Source of the DNA: Panicum virgatum
Lineage: Eukaryota > Streptophyta > Magnoliopsida > Poales > Poaceae
DNA length: 64,000 nt
Assembly: GCF_016808335.1 (NCBI RefSeq)
Contig: NC_053139.1
Coordinates: forward strand, 15,742,782 to 15,806,781
Direction: 5' to 3'
The notes beneath the pieces are model-generated. The model was not told the origin of the DNA, searched no databases, and saw only the letters and a program-made list of their open reading frames with translations. A program made the translations under genes and the position numbers. Positions 30,886-40,720 of the stretch are shown in pieces (the stretch's first letter is position 1; each line of letters opens with the position of its first letter).

Positions 30886-31905
30886 ATGGATCGGGAACGC
30901 CTGGCGTTGGAGATCAAGCAACACCTGTTTTGTGCGTCGAGTTGTGGGGATTCTCATGGTTCAACGTGGGGTGTTGATCATTGTGAGCTCGAGATGGCAA
31001 GCTTTGCGAGCTTCGCAGAGATCAAGGATTCCAAGGAGGGGATGGAAGATGGAACAGAGCAAATTTCGAGGGACACTGCGGTTCCAAATGCACCGGGGGC
31101 AATTTCAGAATTTTGGTATCAGTCTGTGCTCTACAGTGATGGGCTCACCTACGCGGGGATCCATAATCACTTGTGGAGGCCTGCTAGGCCATGGTGGCTA
31201 TGGATCTCTAAAGCTAGTGCGATAGATGGGATTGGATACCCTGCTCGCCGATCTGAGATCCAGAGGTTCAGTTGGAAGGCGAAGAAGGTCTGGCGAATTG
31301 TGGTGGCACCACTAGTGCAAACGTTTGCTCAAGCTGTCAAGGGGAAGGAGATGACTCGCCGCCCGCCTCCGCCGCCACAGAGCCCAGTGAAGCGGAGATC
31401 CGACTATGAGGATTGGATAGATGAGGATGACCTCCTTGATCGAGGCTTTTCGGAGAGGGATCTGCGACACAAGCTTCAAAGGGGGGGGGGGGCGCAACCA
31501 GATCAGGTGAGGGTTCTAGAGCGGGATACAGGGATTTCCACCGCGAGGAGCAGCAATCTCAGGGATTCGACTGCACGGAGCGGCCAAATCAGTACAGATA
31601 GGGACGGAGCAAGGGGGCTTTCTACCCTCGTGATAACAGAGATGCTCGATCTAGGCAAGGAGATAGGCAGGGTCCTAAAGGGGAGTAAAAGCCTCGTCCT
31701 GATCTGAGAAAGGAATTAGAGAAAGCTAAGAACAAGTCTAGCTCCAGCCAGGGGGCGACCAAATCGGGGGATTCAGTCAAGTGTTTCCATTGCACTTAAG
31801 TAGGTCATCATCAACTGGACTGTACTAATGACCCCATTTGCTACAAATGCAAGCACCGGGACATATGACAGTTGAGTGTACTAGCATGCATAGGAAGCAA
31901 CTGAA
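30886..31905 (+). pseudogene. CCHC zinc-knuckle ORF, gag or LINE ORF1-like (unit 1 copy)
   Basis: A frame from MDRERLALEIKQHLF (about 30,886) runs to 31,707 in one line with shifts. It has a conserved-looking block (GYPARRSEIQRFSWKAKKVW, about 31,231-31,290), a Pro-rich then acidic stretch (DYEDWIDEDDLLDRGFSERD), and then, in another frame, two CCHC knuckles (CFHCT-stop-VGHHQLDC and CYKCKH) at about 31,780-31,880. A nucleic-acid-binding gag or LINE ORF1 protein is the best guess; no reverse transcriptase is attached. A stop lies inside the first knuckle and a 1-base loss inside the second. The unit 2 copy has the same stop. Confidence 0.5.
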
Positions 31906-31926
31906 GATGTTTGAGTGCTCTTTTGG

Positions 31927-32521
31927 ATAAGGCAGTGCTGAAGGGCCATATTACTGGCATTTTGGCGGATCTGATCCTGTAGGAAAAAACATGACTTAGT
32001 ACTTAACATTTCCAAGTTCTAGCACCTAATCAACATGAGCACAACCCAAATGAAATGATAAGTTGTAGATCTAGACCGGGAAGAAGTGGCATCGTAGACG
32101 TAGCAGATGTTCCGGCCATCTTGGTTGGGGACGAGAGTGACAGTAGGGGCCGTAGTCGTTCCCGTAGTTGTACCTGACGTAGTTGAAGGAGATCGCCGCG
32201 GGTACCAGCATGCCTTCGGGTCACCACCGGCACTATCCAGGGACGGCGGCGGCGGGTTTGCGACGGCCTTCAGGAGGCTCCAGCGCCGCCACAGATCGAG
32301 CGGCTGTAGTGAGGCGGCTAGGGTTTGGACTCAGTTGGACTGACTTTCCAAAGGCCGGGCCCCACTCTTTATTATGATGCTGGGCGACCTAGGGCCGCAA
32401 CCACATGTATTGTTGCGCTTCCAATCAGGGCGCGGAACAGGATCTAACAGCGTTCTTATCCTCTTTTTCCCCATTTTCTCATTTTCTGGATTTTCGGCAT
32501 TTTTGACCACCAAAAAATCCA
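31927..32521 (-). mobile_element. LTR of the second copia element (unit 2 copy)
   Basis: TGTTGG starts on the minus strand near 32,521 after the purine tract AAAGGGGAGAG. Nearly identical to 15,361-15,956. Confidence 0.55.
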
Positions 32522-32730
32522 ACACTCTCCCCTTTGGTCTAAAGGCCGATAATTAATGCCATACTTTAAAGTAGAGTTATGCAAGAGACAGTGATTTACA
32601 ATAGTGAACGAATCCCACTGCAACACAATTGTCTACAATGCACAGAACTACTCAATCTAATGGGAGCTAGTTGTCTTACGACCCTTCCAAGATCACAGGC
32701 TATCCGATAATCCCATGCCAGGCAATAAGC

Positions 32731-32965
32731 TCATGAAAAATATTGGGAGGATAAGCCTTTCGTTAGTGGATCCGCGAGCATTTCCTTAGTGCTTATATGC
32801 TCTAACTCAATAGTATGATCTTGGATTCTATCCTTCACAACAAAATACTTAATCTCGATGTGCTTGGCAGCGCCACTCGATTTGTTGTTGTTAGTATGGA
32901 AAACTGCAACTTTATTATCGCAGTATAATCTTAGTGGTTTACTTATGCTATCTACCACTCTTAGT
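32731..32965 (-). pseudogene. copia RNase H C-terminus (unit 2 copy)
   Basis: Same fragment as at 16,125-16,395, with an added frameshift near the C-terminus (GAGGATAAGCC), so the frame ends in LTKGLSSQYFS instead of the normal tail. Fused at 32,966 to the CACTA terminus. Confidence 0.75.
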
Positions 32966-33095
32966 CCGACCGAGGCGGGCAGTCCGACCGCCTCGGTAAA
33001 TCTTGATTTACCGTGACGAACGCCTCGAGGTGGACGGGTCTGCCCGCCTCGAGAAATTGTTTCTAATCGCCTCAGAAAAAAATATTGTAGTAGTG
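32966..33095 (-). mobile_element. CACTA terminus fused to the copia remnant (unit 2 copy)
   Basis: Copy of 16,396-16,526, with the terminal CACTACTACAATATTTTT on the minus strand at 33,095. Confidence 0.65.
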
Positions 33096-34331
33096 ATCCT
33101 GACCGGATGGGGGGAAGCGCTCCCCGCGCACAGGTCATGGGGTAAGCATATGCCTCCACATGTAGTGCCCCGAGACGTTGAGCCGCCGCCATTCATCTGG
33201 ACATGCAATCTAATCCTTCTCGCTCAGGGGCACCATCACTGCCATCCTTCACGCGCTGACACCGACAGCGCCGCATTGGCCGCCGCTAAGCGCGCCAAAG
33301 CCGAGCCGTGCTTGCCCCCCCCCCCCCCCCCGCCCCGCCCTCAAGGTCACCGTGCTCACCACCGGAGCAAGAGGAGAATCGCTTCCCATGCTTGGCTGCC
33401 GGTTAAACTACTCTTTTTCATTTCTGTTTATAGTTTATCTCCGCACTATATGAAACATATTGAGTATGTAGTGGTATTTCACTAGTATAGAATAGTTCAT
33501 CCCAAACACCCTATTGCCGTCGGTTTAAATCGACCCGGTGATAATAGTCTGTCACCGCTAGTACCTTTTGGACTAGTGATGATAGTAGGCATCATCGCTA
33601 GGTCGTGTTACGAACCAACTATGATAGGGTCGACAGACATCACCGTCGGTTCCAAAAATTTGTGGATGCCAGTAAGTCATGCTTCATGGGGCACTCGGAT
33701 GTGTCCAACAGTGACTGTACCGAAAAAGAGAACCATAGAATCTGCACGGGTGAAAAATAAAAAATTAAAATATCCTTTCAAAAAACAAGAAAAGTCAAAT
33801 ATATAAGCAATCAGATTGCCGGTCGTCCTAAGAATAGTGAAAGATGTGGACATGGCACCTTATGGTTTTGTGAGAAATTAATTCATAAAAAATAAAAGAC
33901 ATCTCGTCGTAATTGGTGAAAAAACATGTAGAAGACGTGCTTCCAATTATTTATTATCCTACTATTCTATTCCTTGCATTTGAAATTATCGTTCACTTTG
34001 TCCTAAGTCAAACTTATGACCGGGTTATACAAAAAACATTAACATCTAGAGCATCAGATTAGTTTCATTAGTTGAAGCGACCATGAAGTATGTATTGAAA
34101 CAGGCAGTATTATTATGGTTTAGTTGATATTGTGTGGGATTCAAATAAACCCCAGAAAAGTCATGGACGTATAAAATTTTCTGCGGTACAAAAATATGCA
34201 AAATATACTCAGAAGTCTACTCCCAACTGTCTAGGGAAGGCAAAAAGGGTAGGGCCCCTTGGATGTTAATTCGGTGGCGCAAATTAAAGTTTGCATAGTT
34301 TCTACGAAGAGGTTGGTTTGCATCTTATATG

Positions 34332-34336
<5 letters not shown>

Positions 34337-34379
<43 letters not shown>

Positions 34380-34384
34380 CACAA
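34337..34384. repeat. (AT)n/(AC)n microsatellite
   Basis: About 16 AT repeats, then GACACACACACAC. Unit 1 lacks the AT part and about 350 bases to its left. Unit 3 ends at the corresponding microsatellite. Confidence 0.9.
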
Positions 34385-34737
34385 ATTTGTTCTTTTTATG
34401 GCATGTATAATAAAACCCTTCTTCTGCGAGTATATACTAATATTTCAACATATCCACCCAGCAAATTTCCAGATCTGCAATATAATATTAAAACTGCAAG
34501 TAATGTCTGGAGGACTAAACTCAGTAATTAGTCAATGTCGTGCTGACAAATGATACAGACGTTGTTGAATCCCTTGCACCCAGGTGTCGTTGATGCCATA
34601 TGCCAACCCAGGAAGACCGCCAACTCTTTCCATGTCGTGACCTGATGAATTTCCACAATTTTGTTTAATTTGTTGTGCTGGAAATGTGCCAGCAGACTAG
34701 GTCGTATCTCCTGCAGGAACTGGGTGTCCTAGCAGAC

Positions 34738-34744
34738 TATAAAT
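34738..34744 (+). promoter_or_regulatory. TATA box of receptor kinase A2
   Basis: TATAAAT, 49 bases before the ATG at 34,787, which implies a 5' leader of only about 15-20 bases. It is identical to the box at 17,787. Confidence 0.55.
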
Positions 34745-34786
34745 CTCCACATTTCGTGATCTGCTAAACACAAATCGACTCCAGCC

Positions 34787-36823
34787 ATGACCACTACCAG
34801 CATGAAGCTCATTTTGTCCATCCTCCCCATCCTAATTGTAGGGTTTATACCAGAACTAAGCACCGGTAATGACCACAGGCACTTCGCCTACACTGGCTTC
34901 GCCAACAGCAACCTCACCCTAGACGGCGCAGCTAGAATCACGTCGACCGGCGTCATCGAGCTGACAAATGATACAGCCCGGATCAAGGGCCATGCAGTTT
35001 ACCCATCTCCACTGCGCTTCCGCCTGTCCCCTGATGGCATGGTGCAGTCCTTCTCTACCTCATTTGTGTTTGGTATTCTCTCTTCATTTGGCGACATAAG
35101 GGGCCATGGCTTTGCCTTCTTCATTGGCCCAAGCAATGATTTCACTGAAGCTTTTCCAATCCAATTTTTGGGGCTTTTCAACTCCACAAACAATGGCAGT
35201 TCGATCAACCAAATCTTTGCAATTGAGCTTGACACCATCCAAAATACTGAGTTTGGGGACATCGACAACAACCATGTTGGAATCGACATCAACAGCCTCA
35301 ACTCTTTGATATCCAACACAGCTGGTTTCTACAATAACGGTAAGAATGGCATGTTCACAAACCTACCCCTCATTGGAAGTGGGCCAATCCAAACTTGGGT
35401 AGAGTATGATGGAAACACAACACAGATCAGTGTGACCTTAGCTCCTCTTGGCATGGAAAAACCTATGAGGCCACTCCTCTCTTTACCCTTCAACCTCTCC
35501 ACAGTTCTAAAAGAGGAATCATACATTGGCTTCTCGTCTTCGACAGGCTTATCTACTGGGCATCACTGTGTTCTTGGATGGAGTTTTGGCATGAATAGTC
35601 CTGCTCCAATAATCGACTCCACCAAATTACCCAAACTACCTTATCTTGGCCAAAGATCTCCATCTAAACTCTTAGAGATCATTCTACCAATTGCCTCTGC
35701 AGTTTTGGTATTAGCTATTGGCACTGTAGCTGTTATACTTGTGAGGAGACATCTTAGGTATAAGGAGGTACACGAAGATTGGGAGGTTGAGTATGGTCCA
35801 CACAGATTTGCTTACAAAGATTTATATCGTGCCACCAAAGGATTTAGTTCCAAGAATTTGATAGGGATAGGTGGGTTTGGAAGGGTGTACAAGGGAATTC
35901 TTCCCACATCCAAGTCAGAGGTTGCAGTAAAGAGGGTATCGTATAGCTCGAAGCAGGGGATAAAACAATTTGTTGCTGAAGTGGTAAGTATGGGGCATCT
36001 TCAACACAACAATGTTGTGAAATTATTTGGGTATTGTAGGCGAAAAGGTGAACTCCTTCTAGTGTATGATTATATGGAGAATGGAAGTCTTGATAAGTAC
36101 TTGTGCGGTGAGGAGGGCAGGACCACCTTAGATTGGGGACAAAGGTTTAAAATTATCAAAGGAATCGCATCGGGCTTGCTCTACCTTCATGAGGAATGGG
36201 ACAAAGTTGTCATCCATCGTGATGTCAAGCCAAACAATGTGCTTCTTGATAAAGAGATGAATGGACGACTCGGAGATTTCGGCCTCGCGAGATTGTATGA
36301 TCATGGCACCGACCCACAAACTACACATGTTGTTGGCACAATAGGATACCTAGCCCCAGAGCTAGTACACAGAGGCAAGGCAACCACTCTAACTGATGTG
36401 TTTTCCTTTGGCATTTTCATTCTTGAGGTTACCTGTGGAAGAAAGGCAATGACTGAAGACAACCAAAACCGCCAGGTCATGTTGGTTGATTGGGTGATTC
36501 AGAACTGGAATAAAGATTCACTCCTTGATGCAGTGGATACCAAACTCCAAGGTAACTATGATATTGATGAGGTATTCCTTGCATTGAAGTTAGGGTTGCT
36601 GTGCTCTCATCCATTTCCAGATGCAAGACCCAACATGCGGCAAGTTCTGCAGTATCTCGAGGGTGATGTGCCACTACCAGAGCTACTACCAGCACACTTC
36701 AGCTTTCATATGTTGGCCTTAATGAAGAATGAAGGACGTTGTGGCTCATCCATAGTGTCATTGTACCCATCACCAATGATGATGGACGTCGGTTCAATAT
36801 CCTTTTCTCTTGATGGAAGATGA
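34787..36823 (+). CDS. L-type lectin-domain receptor kinase A2, intact
   Basis: 678 residues, single exon. Plan: signal peptide (1-27), legume lectin domain (about 30-275, with the usual AVELD/AIELDT and NHVGIDINS strands), transmembrane helix (298-320), juxtamembrane segment, and Ser/Thr kinase (350-630). All key kinase residues are present: P-loop G360-x-G362-x-x-G365, Lys382 in VAVKRV, HRDVKPNN (477-484), DFG (497-499) and the GTIGYLAPE activation end. An Arg precedes the catalytic Asp, so it is an RD kinase. The family senses ligands at the plasma membrane in immunity and stress; the ligand of this one is unknown. Several NxT/NxS sites in the lectin part suggest glycosylation. It is the only copy of the four kinases in the window with intact promoter, frame and active site. 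A shorter frame from Met6 is possible. Confidence 0.96.
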   Translation: MTTTSMKLILSILPILIVGFIPELSTGNDHRHFAYTGFANSNLTLDGAARITSTGVIELTNDTARIKGHAVYPSPLRFRLSPDGMVQSFSTSFVFGILSSFGDIRGHGFAFFIGPSNDFTEAFPIQFLGLFNSTNNGSSINQIFAIELDTIQNTEFGDIDNNHVGIDINSLNSLISNTAGFYNNGKNGMFTNLPLIGSGPIQTWVEYDGNTTQISVTLAPLGMEKPMRPLLSLPFNLSTVLKEESYIGFSSSTGLSTGHHCVLGWSFGMNSPAPIIDSTKLPKLPYLGQRSPSKLLEIILPIASAVLVLAIGTVAVILVRRHLRYKEVHEDWEVEYGPHRFAYKDLYRATKGFSSKNLIGIGGFGRVYKGILPTSKSEVAVKRVSYSSKQGIKQFVAEVVSMGHLQHNNVVKLFGYCRRKGELLLVYDYMENGSLDKYLCGEEGRTTLDWGQRFKIIKGIASGLLYLHEEWDKVVIHRDVKPNNVLLDKEMNGRLGDFGLARLYDHGTDPQTTHVVGTIGYLAPELVHRGKATTLTDVFSFGIFILEVTCGRKAMTEDNQNRQVMLVDWVIQNWNKDSLLDAVDTKLQGNYDIDEVFLALKLGLLCSHPFPDARPNMRQVLQYLEGDVPLPELLPAHFSFHMLALMKNEGRCGSSIVSLYPSPMMMDVGSISFSLDGR

Positions 36824-37069
36824 TGAAGTAACCTTGTTGCCTTCACCGCCTGCTTTTCTTGCACACTACAATCCGGGTCAAATACTCAAATATATAATGT
36901 GATACCGTAAGGATGTTTATACAACAAATATACATGGTGATAACTTCCATGAGTAACTTCTTTTGTAATAATGTTTCGCAGTAGAGGATTGTACGTACTG
37001 TAGGTACTATTGATCGATGGTATGTAGAGGTACAAGGAAATCAGATTGCTACCACGCGTCATTTTTGTT
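36824..37069. other. 3' flank of receptor kinase A2
   Basis: Same as 21,567-21,814. No gene is seen. Confidence 0.4.
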
Positions 37070-37378
37070 CTGACAAAAAACTAGACCTGCGGGGGGAGAC
37101 CGCCCCCACGGCATTACACTAAGAAGAAGACCTTCTCATGCAAGTCTAGAAAATCCCCGAACCCCTGTCCCACCCATACACAGTGGTCCGTTACACATGA
37201 GAAAGGCCGGACCCCAACTATGCTTTGGACATGGGACAAGCGAGGGGATTTTTTTACAGCGCACATAATATACTGCGCCACCTCCGGCCAGAAATTCGCC
37301 TCCGTGGGGGTTGGAACCCTGGCCAGCAGGGTGCCGAGCGCAGCACTCGACCAGTCGGTCTAGCGCTCGCTGGCATTA
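37070..37378 (-). repeat. tRNA-derived SINE (unit 2 copy)
   Basis: Copy of 21,815-22,125 with the same A and B boxes on the minus strand. Confidence 0.65.
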
Positions 37379-40300
37379 GCACATGCTCAGCAGCACCTTG
37401 TAACTGTGTCTTATTGTTAATGCTACTGCATGGGAAAGATCAAGGAAAGCAGGAAAGGTAATGCAAATAATGCATATTTAGAATTCGTCAAACCAGCAAA
37501 TTAGCACCTACCAGCTACGTACCCCCTTTTATTGCACACAATGAGCGAATTGCCCCTTCTCATGCATCCCAGGCTCAGACCTGCTCTCTTCTTCCCGGAC
37601 AATCGTGAACTCAAGCTATAGACAAGGAAAATAAACAGATATAAGCTTGTCAATGCCCGAGCTAGCTATCAGCTGTAGCTACAGAAATGATAATTCAAAA
37701 AATGGGAAAAGATGGAGCTGGAAGGAAAGGATGCACTAGCTCTTATTGTGGTGATGGGGGAGGTACATCGATTCCTATTTTTGGGACGGAGTCATCACAG
37801 ATCTAGGAACTCTAATCAGCCTTACGCCCTTGCAATATATTCTTGAGGTTTCTGGCTGAAGGGGGTGGCCTGATTGACTAATTAACTTTTTAGTGGCATT
37901 ATTGATATGCACTTATGCAATATGCATTTAGTTTGATCAACAGTGAGTCTTTTTTAAGGAATTCAAACCATACATTTGGACTGATTTATAAGAGAACAAG
38001 GCCCAACGGCTTCCTCTTATCAATTTTTTGAATGGAAACATTGGAAATCATCATGGGACAAAACATTGATTAGTTCCAGCACTAATAGGATTTCCAGCAG
38101 GCCTTCATGAACAGTTTGCTCAGAATGCATAACAAGGCTGATAAAATCTGTTTTGCATTGAGGTGTAAGGAAAATGGTCAGCCATTATTTGTGATTTTAG
38201 TGATTGAATAATAACATAATCATTGTGACTAATGTGTTTGTCAAGATATACCATGAAGGTGTTTATAGGTTCCAAAGATGAAATCAAAGCTATTCAACTG
38301 GAAGTAAAAAGAAACACTTAGAGAAATTCTATAGTTTCCAAACCATAGTAACAATTCAGAGAAAATGTTTCTAAGGTGTACAAATGATCGCAAAGATCTA
38401 GGAAGAAAAGACCCGCGAAGAAAAAAAGACAAAACAAGCACAGAACTTCACCGAAGCATTTGAACAATTCATTCGGTGAGGGGCACAGGAAGCTTCGTAT
38501 CAATTTGTGACAAGGGCAACAGAAGCAGTAGGTATCGGAATGATCAACCCATTTGTTCATGTTCATCAAGGATACCACTGGACCAGTCAGTGTTAGTAGC
38601 TAAGTGGGAGATCGTCTCTAGAATTGGGAACTCATTCGGTCATGTCTGTTAAGACAACCACAGAATTAGTCGATCGAGCTAAGAGGAAAGGAATGGCTCT
38701 GGAATGATCTACTCATTCGGTCATCTCCATGCAAGCGATCACCGGGCCCTTAGGTCAGTGGCCCAACAGCTAGTTGACATGGGCTTCACCGACTCATTTA
38801 GTGATACCACCTCTGCACCACCGAACCACCCGATGAGATGTAGAATTGCGACTGTGAGTTGCAACGGCTAGTTTCTTGGTTGAGGCTATATATACACATA
38901 TTCCCGGCCATTTGAAGGGTGTTACAGCTTGAAGAAGCTATAGGCTTGGTTGTCATACACATTCAAGTGCTCTATCCACCAAATTGTTCAAGCGAAGATC
39001 AAGACAATTAGCAAAAGTCTTAGTTCTTGAAATTCTATGCTCGTAAGTCTTGCGAGACCCTCCAACTGAGTTTGATGGAGTGGTCGTCAGTGCCTATTAG
39101 AGGGAGGAGTGGTTGTCGGCTATTTGCCAAAGCTTTACCTAGTGAAGAGGGCATGTAGCACCCGAGAAAGGCAAGACGGAGACCCACTTGCGCATGGGAG
39201 GCCCATTGGCTATACACGGAGTTACTTGACCAGGAGCTTGGCCCTTGCACGGGCATTCCCTCGCAATGAGCTCCAACGAGGATTAGTGGAAAGCATTCTC
39301 TATCTCAATTACATTCCGCATTACTTCTTGCACTTACTTTCCATGTTTATCTTTCCTAGATTTGTCATGTGTAGAAATAAATGTTCTAACATCTGTTGAA
39401 GTGTTGTAGACTCATGCGGGATTTATGGCCTTTCATCAAAAAAATTTCTAGCCTTGTTGCCAGTGAAGTAGGAATAGGCAAATTGGACTCCCCAGTTTGC
39501 ACCTAGTAATAATATGGCCCGTGAGTTAACACAAGAAAATAAGATATCTCGAAAGGAATCGGGTGCTCGTAGCCTAAAAGGAGGGGGTGAATTAGGCAAC
39601 TTAAAACCTTAACCCAAGGCTCCAACTAGTTTGCACATAAATTTAAACTATTGCATCCTATCTAGATGTGCAACTATGGTTCTTCTAGTGTGAAACTCTC
39701 ATCCCAAAAAAGTTTTGCAACCTAAAGCCAATCCTAGCTTGATCTACACTAATAATGTAAAGGCACACAAGTTGCAATATGAAATGCGGAAATGTAAAGA
39801 GGAGATAAGAGGAAGCAAACTCTTAACACAAAGATTTATCCCATGGTATCGGTAAGCACTAAGCCACTCTTAGTCCACGTTGTTGAAGCAATCAATCAAG
39901 GGGGTCGCTTCTCGGACACCAAGCCTCTTCTTGGGACGCCTTGACTTGCCACCGAGGCTACACCACCAAGGCTTGCGAGAAGTTCTCGGTCACCTTGGCC
40001 CTGCTTTCCTCTAATGAGCTTCTCCACAAAGGATGAGGGTCTCCACATCCCCCGCACAAAAGCCGTCAACGCCGCTCCACACTGAGCCGGAGGGTTGATG
40101 ACCTGCCGGCGAGCCTCCAATCCTCCAAGGGGCCAGCGCACTAAGATACAAGCTTGAGTATCTATCAAGAACAACAAGGTTCAACACTTTGCTCATTCAC
40201 TCAATCTTAAGCTAGCCTAGCACTCTCACTCACAAAGCATGTGCTAAACCTAATTGTGTGATCAATATGCTCTTGGGTGGCTTGGAGAACATCTTCAATG

Positions 40301-40442
40301 TGTCTAGGGCTTCTCTCGAACTCTAGCACACTCAAAATGGTCGGGGGAAGGCATATATAAAGCCACCAACTCAATAGAGCCGTTGCTCCAACGGCTACAA
40401 AAATCCAGCATAGTGACGATTGAATCCACGCCTATGCATGGG
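37379..40442. other. intergenic region of unit 2, left half
   Basis: Aligned with 22,126-25,110. It has 162 bases at about 37,490-37,651 that unit 1 lacks, bounded by CGTCAA and TGTCAA, and it lacks 108 bases at 39,030. No gene is supported. Confidence 0.4.
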
Positions 40443-40720
40443 GGTGTCGGTACAACCGGTCACCCACACTCCGCAACTAGCCATTGATCCTCCTGACATA
40501 CAGTGGATTAACCAGCGAATGCACCGACGGTGTGTCTGTTTAACCGGTCGTGAAGTCTTCTTCTCATGCTGTGCAACATGCTCTCTGGATAATAGCGGCT
40601 AATGCGCTGACGCTCTATTCTTTGGCACCGGTTTAACCAGTCGCACTGGCATTGGTTGTGCCTTCGCATTAACACGGCCAATGCACCAACGCATGTAATA
40701 TTTCATGTGTCGGTTCAACC
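40443..40720. repeat. CGGTTCAACCGGTC tandem array, unit 2 copy, truncated
   Basis: Copy of 25,111-25,465, interrupted in its fourth repeat at 40,720 by the following LTR. Confidence 0.6.

Larger units (their letters stand above)
15361..31926 (+). repeat. segmental duplication unit 1 (16.6 kb)
   Basis: The unit starts ATAAGGCAGTGCTGAAGG. The same start occurs at 31,927 and 53,951. Order inside: copia/CACTA remnant, solo LTR, receptor kinase A1, SINE, intergenic repeats, receptor kinase B1, CCHC ORF. The left neighbour (15,360) differs from that of units 2 and 3, which both follow the CCHC ORF. This is the pattern expected of a head-to-tail tandem duplication. Confidence 0.9.
33096..34786. other. 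non-coding region and promoter of receptor kinase A2
   Basis: Contains a long C run (about 33,316-33,331), a CACTA-like fragment near 33,520-33,680, and a pure AT dinucleotide repeat followed by an AC repeat (34,337-34,384). The last 50 bases carry the TATA box and a short 5' leader. Confidence 0.5.

Noticed and set aside
34259..34531. 90-codon frame with an Ile-Tyr repeat
   Set aside because: Translation of the AT microsatellite.
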